From positions 1 through 15,916 of the forward strand of contig DASVRP010000012.1 in assembly GCA_036388555.1 (NCBI GenBank): 15,916 bases of DNA, written 5' to 3'. Within the stretch, counting starts at the first letter, position 1, and each line of letters begins with the position of its first letter. The position numbers and the translations under genes were made by a program. Below are positions 5,550 to 11,585 of this stretch, piece by piece. This DNA is from UBA4665 sp036388555. Lineage in GTDB: Bacteria > Patescibacteriota > Saccharimonadia > Saccharimonadales > UBA4665. The notes under the pieces were generated by a model that was not told where the DNA came from, did no database searches, and saw only the letters and a list, made by a program, of their open reading frames with translations.

Positions 5550-6919
5550 AGCTCGGCATGCCGCGTCCCGACTTAAAGCGACTACTCCAGCTGGCAGTGG
5601 TGACAGCGTTCGTCGTCGGCGGGGTAACGGCGCTGCGGATGACGCAGGCAGCGACACCGGCGCTCACTGCCGAGCCGGACCAGGGCGTGCTGTCCGGGAG
5701 TGTTGCGGTTGTCCTGGAAGCTTCGGCGTCCGGTGGGAGGGGTGTCAAGTTTGGTGTCGGCACCGGAAGCGGCCTCGGCATCGGCCAGCCGGGCAAGATG
5801 GGCGGGCTGTGGCTGCACCTCAACGGCACGCCGATGTCATCGACAATGATTGCTACCGAGGCCAAGCGGCGCCAGATCATCGTCCTGAATGCTTGGGAGC
5901 ACAGCTATATCCCGGCCTTCAAGGCCGCCAATCCGAACGTCATGATACTGGTCTACAAAGATCTGTCATCGACACGCAGCTACGCCTGCCATAACGGTGT
6001 CGATGATCCGCTGCAGCCGGCCGGCATGGGATACTGCTCCACGCTGGCCAGCCACCCGGATTGGTTCCTTAAAAACGCCGCTGGCGCCCGGATGGAATAT
6101 ACCAACTACCCCGGCCACTGGCTGATGGACATAGGAAACTCTGCGTACCAGCAGGCCTGGCTGCAGAACGTCAAGAACGATCTGGTCGCCCGGAACTGGG
6201 ACGGCGTCCTGATGGACAACGCGCTCTTCGCCTGTGACCAGTACAGCCCCGGTGTCTGCCCGGCAAAATACCCGACAAACGCTTCCATACAGACAGCCTA
6301 CAAATCGATGCTGGCCACTACCTATCCTGGACTGCGCGCCGCCAACAAGATCAGCATCGCCAACCTGGCCAACGCCCGGCTGCACGCTGGCCAGTGGGAT
6401 GCCTACACGACATATCTGGACGGCGGTTTCGATGAGTGGTGGCTGGCCTTCGGTGCCAACAGCTACGTGCCGGAATACGGCTCGCCTTCACAGGGGTGGA
6501 AGGCCCAGGTCGACGAAGTCGCCTCATCGGTCGCCCGTGGGAAGTACGCCATCGTCCAGCCACACACCGGACTGACCGACACCAGGGGCATGTATTTCGC
6601 CCTGGCCAGCTATTTCCTCGTCAAAGACAGCCGCTCGGTATTCTCGGAGATCGGCGCCACTGACAGCTACGGCGAGCCCACACCTTGGCGGCCGGCTTTC
6701 GACTGGAACCTCGGCAATCCCACCGAATCCATGACCGCGCTCAGCACCAATGTCTACCGCCGTACCTTCAGCTGCGGCCTGGTCGCCGCCAATGCCAGCG
6801 GCAGCTACACGCTCAACCTCGGCAAGGCATACCTGAATGAATCTGGCACCAGCGTCACGTCCGTCGTGCTGGCACAGACGACCGGGACGGTGTTACGGGT
6901 GCCGGGGTGTACGCCATAG
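5546..6919 (+). CDS. Exported GHL15-like putative glycoside hydrolase
   Basis: This 457-residue protein has a basic N-terminus, a hydrophobic core at about 13-30 and an Ala-rich site near 35-36 (MTQAAT), so it is probably exported or membrane-anchored. A Gly/Ser-rich linker to about residue 90 precedes a TIM-barrel-like domain. That domain contains WLHLNG, KAANPNVMILVYKD, NYPGHWLMDIGN and WDGVLMDNALF, matching the hypothetical glycosyl hydrolase family 15 layout, with the last Asp-rich motif as a candidate active site. Six cysteines after the signal (YACHNG, GYCS, FACDQ, GVCP, FSCG, PGC) suggest disulfides. The C-terminal 90 residues form a beta-rich tail. The substrate is unknown; a role on cell-surface or host polysaccharide is inferred. 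The start is uncertain: GTG at 5546, or ATG at 5558, which leaves the signal peptide intact. Confidence 0.7.
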   Translation: MKLGMPRPDLKRLLQLAVVTAFVVGGVTALRMTQAATPALTAEPDQGVLSGSVAVVLEASASGGRGVKFGVGTGSGLGIGQPGKMGGLWLHLNGTPMSSTMIATEAKRRQIIVLNAWEHSYIPAFKAANPNVMILVYKDLSSTRSYACHNGVDDPLQPAGMGYCSTLASHPDWFLKNAAGARMEYTNYPGHWLMDIGNSAYQQAWLQNVKNDLVARNWDGVLMDNALFACDQYSPGVCPAKYPTNASIQTAYKSMLATTYPGLRAANKISIANLANARLHAGQWDAYTTYLDGGFDEWWLAFGANSYVPEYGSPSQGWKAQVDEVASSVARGKYAIVQPHTGLTDTRGMYFALASYFLVKDSRSVFSEIGATDSYGEPTPWRPAFDWNLGNPTESMTALSTNVYRRTFSCGLVAANASGSYTLNLGKAYLNESGTSVTSVVLAQTTGTVLRVPGCTP

Positions 6920-7092
6920 AGACTTGACTCCATCGAGCTGTTTGAATGGCATAAGCGACACAAGCTTGCCCACAAGGTTTATAATAAGCAATCAGCTATA
7001 GGAGTACTGGCCGGTGGGCCGAATCATATCCGATTGAGGCGCGCAGGCTTTTCCACTTCTAAGCTTATCAACGCATGCTTTGGGTGGCACAC
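6920..7092. other. Intergenic gap between convergent genes
   Basis: A 173-base gap separates the GHL15-like gene from the SRAP gene, whose 3' ends face each other. It contains the GCATAAGC octamer (6949-6956), an isolated TATAAT (6980-6985) without a good -35, and a short GGCC-ggtg-GGCC repeat near 7010. No convincing terminator or small gene is seen. Confidence 0.5.
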
Positions 7093-7818
7093 TCACTGGC
7101 TGTTGATCGGATAGATGAGCTTGTCCCCAAGCTTGTCACCGTTCCGGACGACATTCACGTCACTGCTGACCTCATACATTTCGAGTTGTCCGTCCGCGTA
7201 AGGCCGCAGCAGGGCTTCGAGCACACCGCGCTCCTCCTTGTCTTCGCCCAAGCCCGGATCAAGCCAGAGACTTTCGTCGTCTGGATGCAGTATCACCGGC
7301 ATCCTGTTGTGGATGCCAGCCATTTCAGCGTTCGGCGCGGTCGTCATGATCGTGTAGGACCAGACTTCATTTCCGTCCGGATCCTTCCAGGTGTCATACA
7401 GCCCGGCGAAGGCGAACAGTTCCTGATCCCGCGGTCTGATAAAGTAGGGCTGCTTTGTGTTTGTAGAGTTGGAACGTTTCCACTCATAGAATCCATGGCA
7501 GGGCACCAGGCAGCGCTTGCGCTTGATAGGTCCGCGCCAGGCCGGTTTGTCGAAAGCACCTTCACTCCTTGCGTTGATAAGCTTGTATCCGATCTTAGCC
7601 TCCTTGGCCCAGAAGGGGATGAGGCCCCATTTCATCGGCTCGAGCATCCGGTCCTTGCCATCAGTATGGGCCGGGCTGTCCAGCGGTGCCGGCATGACGA
7701 TAGACATGGTCTGTCCAGGTGCGACGTTGTAACTGTCGTGGAACTCAAACACCGGCTGACTGGTCTTGAACCTGTCGGCGAGCTTGCCGGTTTCGTAGAG
7801 GGTATAGCGGCCGCACAT
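7093..7818 (-). CDS. yedK: SOS response-associated peptidase (SRAP/HMCES/YedK family)
   Basis: Members of this family shield abasic sites in single-stranded DNA by forming a thiazolidine crosslink through Cys2. The 241-residue protein has the full set of residues: MCGRYTLYE (Cys2 after Met removal), YNVAPGQ, MKWGLIPFWAK, INARSE (Asn82), GFYEW (Glu112) and IHNRMPVIL (His170). Length and order match the family. The gene starts 11 bases after the stop of the 97-residue gene on the same strand. It has no clear promoter or ribosome binding site of its own, so it is probably co-transcribed from the promoter at 8133-8161. A Y-family polymerase nearby points to a DNA-damage tolerance region. Confidence 0.93.
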   Translation of the reverse strand: MCGRYTLYETGKLADRFKTSQPVFEFHDSYNVAPGQTMSIVMPAPLDSPAHTDGKDRMLEPMKWGLIPFWAKEAKIGYKLINARSEGAFDKPAWRGPIKRKRCLVPCHGFYEWKRSNSTNTKQPYFIRPRDQELFAFAGLYDTWKDPDGNEVWSYTIMTTAPNAEMAGIHNRMPVILHPDDESLWLDPGLGEDKEERGVLEALLRPYADGQLEMYEVSSDVNVVRNGDKLGDKLIYPINSQ

Positions 7819-7829
7819 ACCAGATAGTA

Positions 7830-8123
7830 TTAAACCGCGTTATCCTGCGCGCTATCAGATACTTCGCTTTCGGTATAGAGTCCTAGCGCCACTAGGACAG
7901 TCTGGGCGCCGAGCAGCCGGGTTTCACGCTCTTGTTTGGGTAAGCCGTCGAAGATGGTAGTCACCATTTCACTGATTTTGGCTATTTCAGGATTGTTCTG
8001 CTGCAGGCGTTGCATCGCTAGGTCGGTCCGTGACTGACCGCCGGCGGTTGCCAGGTAGGCGCCCCGCACAGCGTGCGACATTGCACGACGGCCAATTTCT
8101 GTAAAGGCTTCGCCTAATGTCAT
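7830..8123 (-). CDS. Hypothetical protein, 97 residues, upstream of SRAP
   Basis: The family is not recognised. The start MTLGEAFTEIG is chosen because a promoter lies at a fixed distance upstream; a longer frame begins at 8201 but would read through that promoter. The protein is probably helical and cytoplasmic. Its middle, ISEMVTTIFD, followed by a GA and a TE pair, resembles ISEAVQQMFD in the neighbouring 112-residue protein, so the two may be distant paralogues. It stops 11 bases before the SRAP gene and probably shares its transcript. Confidence 0.6.
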   Translation of the reverse strand: MTLGEAFTEIGRRAMSHAVRGAYLATAGGQSRTDLAMQRLQQNNPEIAKISEMVTTIFDGLPKQERETRLLGAQTVLVALGLYTESEVSDSAQDNAV

Positions 8124-8132
8124 ATTGGCGAG

Positions 8133-8161
8133 ACTATAGAACAAGATTATCGAAAAAGCAA
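8133..8161 (-). promoter_or_regulatory. Near-leaderless promoter for the 97-residue gene and SRAP
   Basis: Read on the minus strand: TTGCTT (8156-8161), 17 bp, TATAGT (8133-8138), then 9 bases to the ATG. CCTCCT lies directly upstream of the -35, which on the plus strand forms an AGGAGG sequence (8163-8168). Confidence 0.6.
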
Positions 8162-8172
8162 GAGGAGGCAGC

Positions 8173-8229
8173 ATGCAGGAGGATAACAACAGGCACGTCA
8201 CCGGGCTGGCAGGGCAATGGTGCAGTTAG
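8173..8229 (+). other. 18-codon frame behind a strong ribosome binding site
   Basis: AGGAGG (8163-8168) is followed by ATGCAGGAGGATAAC and a stop at 8227-8229. The same AGGAGG-N4-ATGCAGGAG arrangement starts the polymerase gene at 10345. This may be the 5' remnant of a lost gene or a decoy. Expression is doubtful. Confidence 0.25.
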
Positions 8230-8564
8230 TCGTCGATATCAAGGTCGAGGCCGAAATCAGGGCCTTCGAGGATCTCGAGGAGGTCCTGATTGGCGGCATG
8301 TTCTGTCAGAAAGACCTCGAACATTGTTGCCCCTATCTTGACGCCTTCTATGATCTCTGGTGTAGCATCGCCCTCATCGAACATCTGCTGGACGGCTTCT
8401 GAAATGAGGCTGGGCAACCGGTGGATGGCTGGAAAGTCGGTGCAGGCAGTTTTACGTGCCACGTTGGGATCAATAGCTCCGTTACCGATCTTCCTGAAGG
8501 TATCAACCACCATCTCCGGCATACGGTCAGGGTCGAGGGAGCGTAATTCTTTGCTTAACGACAT
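8226..8564 (-). CDS. Hypothetical protein, 112 residues
   Basis: The family is not recognised. It begins MSLSKELRSLDPDRM and ends in a very acidic tail (GPDFGLDLDIDD). The protein is probably cytoplasmic and mostly helical, and may mimic or bind a basic partner. ISEAVQQMFD and a following GA...TE pattern match the neighbouring 97-residue protein. The frame is open back to 8603, but the start at 8564 places the promoter just upstream. No ribosome binding site is visible, as for the other minus-strand genes here. Confidence 0.6.
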   Translation of the reverse strand: MSLSKELRSLDPDRMPEMVVDTFRKIGNGAIDPNVARKTACTDFPAIHRLPSLISEAVQQMFDEGDATPEIIEGVKIGATMFEVFLTEHAANQDLLEILEGPDFGLDLDIDD

Positions 8565-8574
8565 AGTAAAAGAG

Positions 8575-8603
8575 ATTTTACAACAACTAACGATAAAAAG
8601 CAA
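8575..8603 (-). promoter_or_regulatory. Near-leaderless promoter for the 112-residue gene
   Basis: Read on the minus strand: TTGCTT (8598-8603), 17 bp, TAAAAT (8575-8580), then 10 bases to the ATG. CCTCCTA abuts the -35. The first 16 bases (CCTCCTATTGCTTTTT) differ at one position from the promoter at 8133-8161. Confidence 0.6.
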
Positions 8604-8621
8604 TAGGAGGTATATATGAAT

Positions 8622-9056
8622 TCAGGGCTGTTTGCGCAAGCGGGGAAATATGTTTTTCAGGCCGGCGGTACAGATGCCGACCTCGGGTCCGAATACGCCG
8701 TAGCGGCGCAGGCGCAGCGGCTCGATGCAGCTCGATTCGGCTGCGTCGATGTCCTTTTGGCGCCACTCTACGCCGTCGTCAAGTATCTCAAGCGTCTCAT
8801 AGTACTTATTCGCCAATGCTTCGTTGGCTGCAAGAAACGGCACCAGCAGTTCCTGGCTGTTTCCTGCGTGCTTGATCGCAGCCGTTTCAATGCCAACTTC
8901 GCTGATCTCTTGCATGGCGGCTTCCGGCCCTATGTCCCAGAGGCCGGCGATGCCCGTGTACGCGTCGCAGACGTACCCGCGGTACATCTCAAGTTCATCG
9001 ATCTTGGCCTGTCTCGTAGTCACGAACTGACAGGAGCGGCGGCATTCTGCTGACAT
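8622..9056 (-). CDS. Hypothetical protein, 144 residues
   Basis: The family is not recognised. The protein has a basic, cysteine-containing N-terminus (MSAECRRSCQFVTTRQ), an acidic centre (LEILDDGVEWRQKDIDAAESS) and a basic C-terminus. No membrane segment is seen. A consensus promoter ends 9 bases before its ATG, which supports this strand over the overlapping plus-strand frame at 8616-9053. It is divergent from the 86-residue gene starting at 9107, with only 50 bases between the two starts. Confidence 0.6.
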   Translation of the reverse strand: MSAECRRSCQFVTTRQAKIDELEMYRGYVCDAYTGIAGLWDIGPEAAMQEISEVGIETAAIKHAGNSQELLVPFLAANEALANKYYETLEILDDGVEWRQKDIDAAESSCIEPLRLRRYGVFGPEVGICTAGLKNIFPRLRKQP

Positions 9057-9065
9057 AATCGAAGC

Positions 9066-9094
9066 ATTATAAAAATATAACGACTATAAGTCAA
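9066..9094 (-). promoter_or_regulatory. Near-leaderless promoter for the 144-residue gene
   Basis: Read on the minus strand: TTGACT (9089-9094), 17 bp, perfect TATAAT (9066-9071), then 9 bases to the ATG. CTCCCA abuts the -35. The complement (GGGAG at 9096-9100) serves as the ribosome binding site of the divergent 86-residue gene. Confidence 0.75.
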
Positions 9095-9106
9095 TGGGAG
9101 ACGCCT

Positions 9107-9367
9107 ATGTACGAAGACATCAATGAACAGGTATCGGTGCTGGTGGTGTTCGGCCAGGGCGACCGCAAGGTGCGGCCGTTCCGGATACGGTGGGGCGAGC
9201 GGACGTTCGAAATAACAGAGGTCGGCTATCAATACAAGTACAAAGAGTGCCGGTCGATTATCCATGTCTTCTCGGCGACCGACGGCACCAACTTCTTCGA
9301 GCTGAAGTACGACAGCGAAGACCTGAAGTGGATGCTGGGAAGGGTGGCGGACAATGAGGCGCAGTAA
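9107..9367 (+). CDS. Small conserved-type beta-rich protein, possible polymerase partner
   Basis: An 86-residue protein with GGGAG 6 bases before the ATG. The sequence alternates hydrophobic strands and turns: VSVLVVFGQG, VRPFRIRWGERTFEI, IIHVFSATDGTNFFELKYD, and LKWML near the end. I associate proteins of this look (PFRIRWGERTFE... and DGTNFFELKYD) with Y-family polymerase genes in candidate-phylum bacteria, but I cannot confirm this here. The product is probably cytoplasmic. It shares a 50-base divergent start region with the 144-residue gene. The reading frame ends in ADNEAQ, before the oppositely oriented 91-residue gene. Confidence 0.65.
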   Translation: MYEDINEQVSVLVVFGQGDRKVRPFRIRWGERTFEITEVGYQYKYKECRSIIHVFSATDGTNFFELKYDSEDLKWMLGRVADNEAQ

Positions 9368-9395
9368 GTGCTACTGTGGACAGCCCGGCGGCCGC

Positions 9396-9671
9396 CTAAC
9401 CGTTGAGCTTGGCGGCGAGCTGTGCGCTGCGGTTACGGTAGCCGGCAATGTCGGGCGTATCGCTGCGGCTCAGGGTGAGGTCGAGTATCTGGGTGCGCAG
9501 TGCTGCCAGCTCGGCGCGGACGTACTGGCTGGTAGAGGCTTCGATGGCGGCGACGACGGACGTCGGGCCGTGGTCGATCAGCAGCTCTCCCTGGAACGGC
9601 GCTTCGACGGCTTGATGGAAGTGCGGCCGGGGCCGCGTGAGTTCGGTTTCGGGTGCAAACTGCTCTTTCAT
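9396..9671 (-). CDS. Hypothetical protein, 91 residues
   Basis: The family is not recognised. It starts MKEQFAPETELTRPRPHF and continues as a probable helix (VVAAIEASTSQYVRAELAALRTQILDL in two parts), ending AAKLNG. The frame is open up to 9707, but that extension would cover the promoter. The promoter places the first transcribed base at or next to this ATG. The 3' end faces the 86-residue gene, 28 bases away. Confidence 0.6.
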   Translation of the reverse strand: MKEQFAPETELTRPRPHFHQAVEAPFQGELLIDHGPTSVVAAIEASTSQYVRAELAALRTQILDLTLSRSDTPDIAGYRNRSAQLAAKLNG

Positions 9672-9678
9672 AATGAGT

Positions 9679-9707
9679 ATTATAACAATAATGTAGTTAA
9701 ATGTCAA
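9679..9707 (-). promoter_or_regulatory. Full-consensus leaderless promoter for the 91-residue gene
   Basis: Read on the minus strand: TTGACA (9702-9707), 17 bp, TATAAT (9679-9684), then 7 bases to the ATG. Every hexamer base and the spacing match the sigma-70 consensus, so this should be a strong promoter giving a leaderless mRNA. Confidence 0.8.
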
Positions 9708-9737
9708 TACCTTAGGAACTGCAGGTGTATGGCCGGT

Positions 9738-10295
9738 CTAATGGACCGAACGGAAGTCGGGGTCAATATCCTCAAGTTCCTTGAGGGCAAGGGCGCGGGC
9801 TTTCATGACTTCGATACGTTCTATGTCGGCGCGGGCTGCCGCGGTGCGGGCGGCTATCACGTCCAGCAGCGTCTTGCCGGAAAAGTCGCAGTTGCCGCAG
9901 ATACGCTCTGCTGCCTGACTGCGAAGGCTCTCTATGGCCTTTGTCTGTCCATTATGGTTATTGTGAGCAGACATCACGGTCACCAGGGGGTCTTCTGTAA
10001 GCGGGCAGTGCAGGATTGCCTGGCTTCCAGCATATCTACGGTTCACTGTAACTTTCGATACATCGACGATCGCTTGTACACCAATATCGCCCGTGGGGTA
10101 CAAAAGATCTACGTCAGACGGGACACGGCCATCCGAGTCTTCACCTATCACGTGGACGTGCTCATCAGTATCGTAGACCTTCTGCCTTATCTCGATGACC
10201 CTTACTTCCGGGCTGCACTGGTCGAATTTCTCAACTCCCGTCAGTGGCAGGGGTTCCTCAGGGAGCTGTGGGGGTTCATTGTCAAACCATCTCAT
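9738..10295 (-). CDS. Hypothetical protein, 185 residues
   Basis: The family is not recognised. It starts MRWFDNEPPQLPEEPLPLTG (Pro/Glu-rich). A mixed middle contains CGNCDFSG, a lone CxxC-like pair. It ends as a charged helix (RADIERIEVMKARALALKELED) that could be a coiled coil. No membrane segment is seen from this start. The frame extends upstream to 10469, but that would run through the promoter and into the polymerase gene. It is divergent from the polymerase, with 49 bases between the start codons. Confidence 0.6.
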   Translation of the reverse strand: MRWFDNEPPQLPEEPLPLTGVEKFDQCSPEVRVIEIRQKVYDTDEHVHVIGEDSDGRVPSDVDLLYPTGDIGVQAIVDVSKVTVNRRYAGSQAILHCPLTEDPLVTVMSAHNNHNGQTKAIESLRSQAAERICGNCDFSGKTLLDVIAARTAAARADIERIEVMKARALALKELEDIDPDFRSVH

Positions 10296-10304
10296 AATTA
10301 CAAT

Positions 10305-10333
10305 ATAATACCAGAAGAACAACAAAACTACAA
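10305..10333 (-). promoter_or_regulatory. Near-leaderless promoter for the 185-residue gene
   Basis: Read on the minus strand: TTGTAG (10328-10333), 17 bp, TATTAT (10305-10310) with an extended TGG, then 9 bases to the ATG. CCTCCTA abuts the -35; its complement AGGAGG (10335-10340) is the ribosome binding site of the polymerase. On the plus strand, TATAAT (10304-10309) overlaps this -10, with TTGTCA 19 bp upstream (10279-10284). The two genes may therefore share one AT-rich core. Confidence 0.7.
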
Positions 10334-10344
10334 TAGGAGGCGCC

Positions 10345-11574
10345 ATGCAGGAGCGTGCTAGAGGAGTCGTCCGCCACCCCTGGATCTCGATGCCCGCTAA
10401 CAGTGAGCGGCCGCTGGTGATGCATGTCGACATGAACAGCTGCTTCGCGACCATTGAGCAGCAGGCCAATCCGCTACTGCGCGGCCGGCCGGTGGCGGTG
10501 GCGGCCTATGCCAGCAGGTACGGCTGCGTCATCTCGCCGTCATATGAGGCCAAGGCGCAGGGTGTCAAGGTGGGGATGCGCGTCTGGGAAGCCCAAGCGG
10601 CCTGTCCGGACATATTCATCATCCAGAGCAACCCGCCGCTGTACCGTGACGCCCAAATGAGATTTCAGAAGATATTCGAGAGCTACACCAGCGACGTCAC
10701 CCCGAAGTCGATCGATGAGGCCGTCATCGATTTCCGCAGCACGCCCATCCAGCACCACCGCAGCATGGAGGAGATCGGCTACGAGATCAAGGAGCGGGTG
10801 CACGAGGAGATCGGCCGCTTCGTGAACGTCAACGTCGGCATCGCTACCAACCTGCGCGAAGTATACACCGGGTTGGAACTGCTTGACATATCCGGTATCA
10901 ACCTGCGGAACAAGGCCCGGCTGAACCTGGCCGGCATCCGCACGCCGCTCGAGTTCTACGACGCCCCGATGTGGCTGCTCAAGAAGCAGGTTTTCCAGAG
11001 TATCACTGGCTACTACTGGTACCTCAAGCTGCGCGGCTGGGAGATCGAGGACTTCGTCAGCCCGCGCCGCAGCATCGGGCACGACTACTCGCTGCAGGAC
11101 CGCTCTGGTAATCCGGTCATGCTTGCGAAGTTCATGATGAAACTCTGCGAAAAAGCCGGCCGCCGCCTACGCCGCGCCAAGCTGATGGCCGAAGGCATCC
11201 ACGTCTGGGTGCTCTACACCGACGGCGACTACTGGCACCACGGCCAGCAGGCCTACTGCCGCCTGTACACCACCCGCCAGATCTTCACCCATGCCATGTC
11301 TGTGTTTGCGGGGCACCCGTATGGCAAACCGGTCGCCAAGATGGGCGTGACACTTTATGATCTGATACCCTATGAGCCGGAGCAGTTGGGATTGTTTGAT
11401 GGTGAGCACGGCGACGAGCGGGCATTGTCACGGTCGCTGGATGCAGTCAATGACCGGTATGGGGATATGGTGGTGGGGTCGGCCTTATTGGCTAACATGC
11501 AGGGGTTGTGTTGGATCGGGTGCCTTTTGGCGGGGTGCGGGATTTGGAGGAGTTGTATGGTAATGGTTAAATAA
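10345..11574 (+). CDS. Y-family DNA polymerase (DinB/Pol IV-like), apparently damaged
   Basis: This is a translesion polymerase homologue behind AGGAGG with 4-base spacing. The catalytic acids are present: Asp29 in HVDMN, and Asp124-Glu125 in KSIDEAV. A clamp-binding QLGLF lies at 347-351. Two defects are visible. After NVNVGIATN (161-169) the sequence goes straight to LREVYTGLELLDI. This omits about 20 residues that normally carry the FLAK-x-A...KPDGL segment, whose lysine contacts the incoming nucleotide in Y-family enzymes. At the end, one G appears missing from the G-run at 11502-11505. With it restored, the frame reads LDRVPFGGVRDLEELY and stops at 11570, whereas the actual frame gives an unrelated Cys-rich tail. 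The enzyme may be inactive, or the second defect could be a sequencing error. The upstream 86-residue protein may be its partner. Confidence 0.85.
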   Translation: MQERARGVVRHPWISMPANSERPLVMHVDMNSCFATIEQQANPLLRGRPVAVAAYASRYGCVISPSYEAKAQGVKVGMRVWEAQAACPDIFIIQSNPPLYRDAQMRFQKIFESYTSDVTPKSIDEAVIDFRSTPIQHHRSMEEIGYEIKERVHEEIGRFVNVNVGIATNLREVYTGLELLDISGINLRNKARLNLAGIRTPLEFYDAPMWLLKKQVFQSITGYYWYLKLRGWEIEDFVSPRRSIGHDYSLQDRSGNPVMLAKFMMKLCEKAGRRLRRAKLMAEGIHVWVLYTDGDYWHHGQQAYCRLYTTRQIFTHAMSVFAGHPYGKPVAKMGVTLYDLIPYEPEQLGLFDGEHGDERALSRSLDAVNDRYGDMVVGSALLANMQGLCWIGCLLAGCGIWRSCMVMVK

Positions 11575-11585
11575 ACGATCTTGTA

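Noticed and set aside
7075..7827. 250-codon plus-strand frame opposite the SRAP gene
   Set aside because: The minus strand encodes a complete SRAP protein with every catalytic residue.
8616..9053. 145-codon plus-strand frame behind AGGAGG
   Set aside because: It is antisense to the 144-residue gene, which has a perfect -10 and a properly spaced -35 at its start. The translated sequence looks like a shadow frame. The ribosome binding site is kept as part of the repeated-cassette finding.
9354..10361. 335-codon plus-strand frame
   Set aside because: It runs antisense through two minus-strand genes and their promoters, and its composition (runs of Gly, Ala, Cys) is that of a shadow frame.
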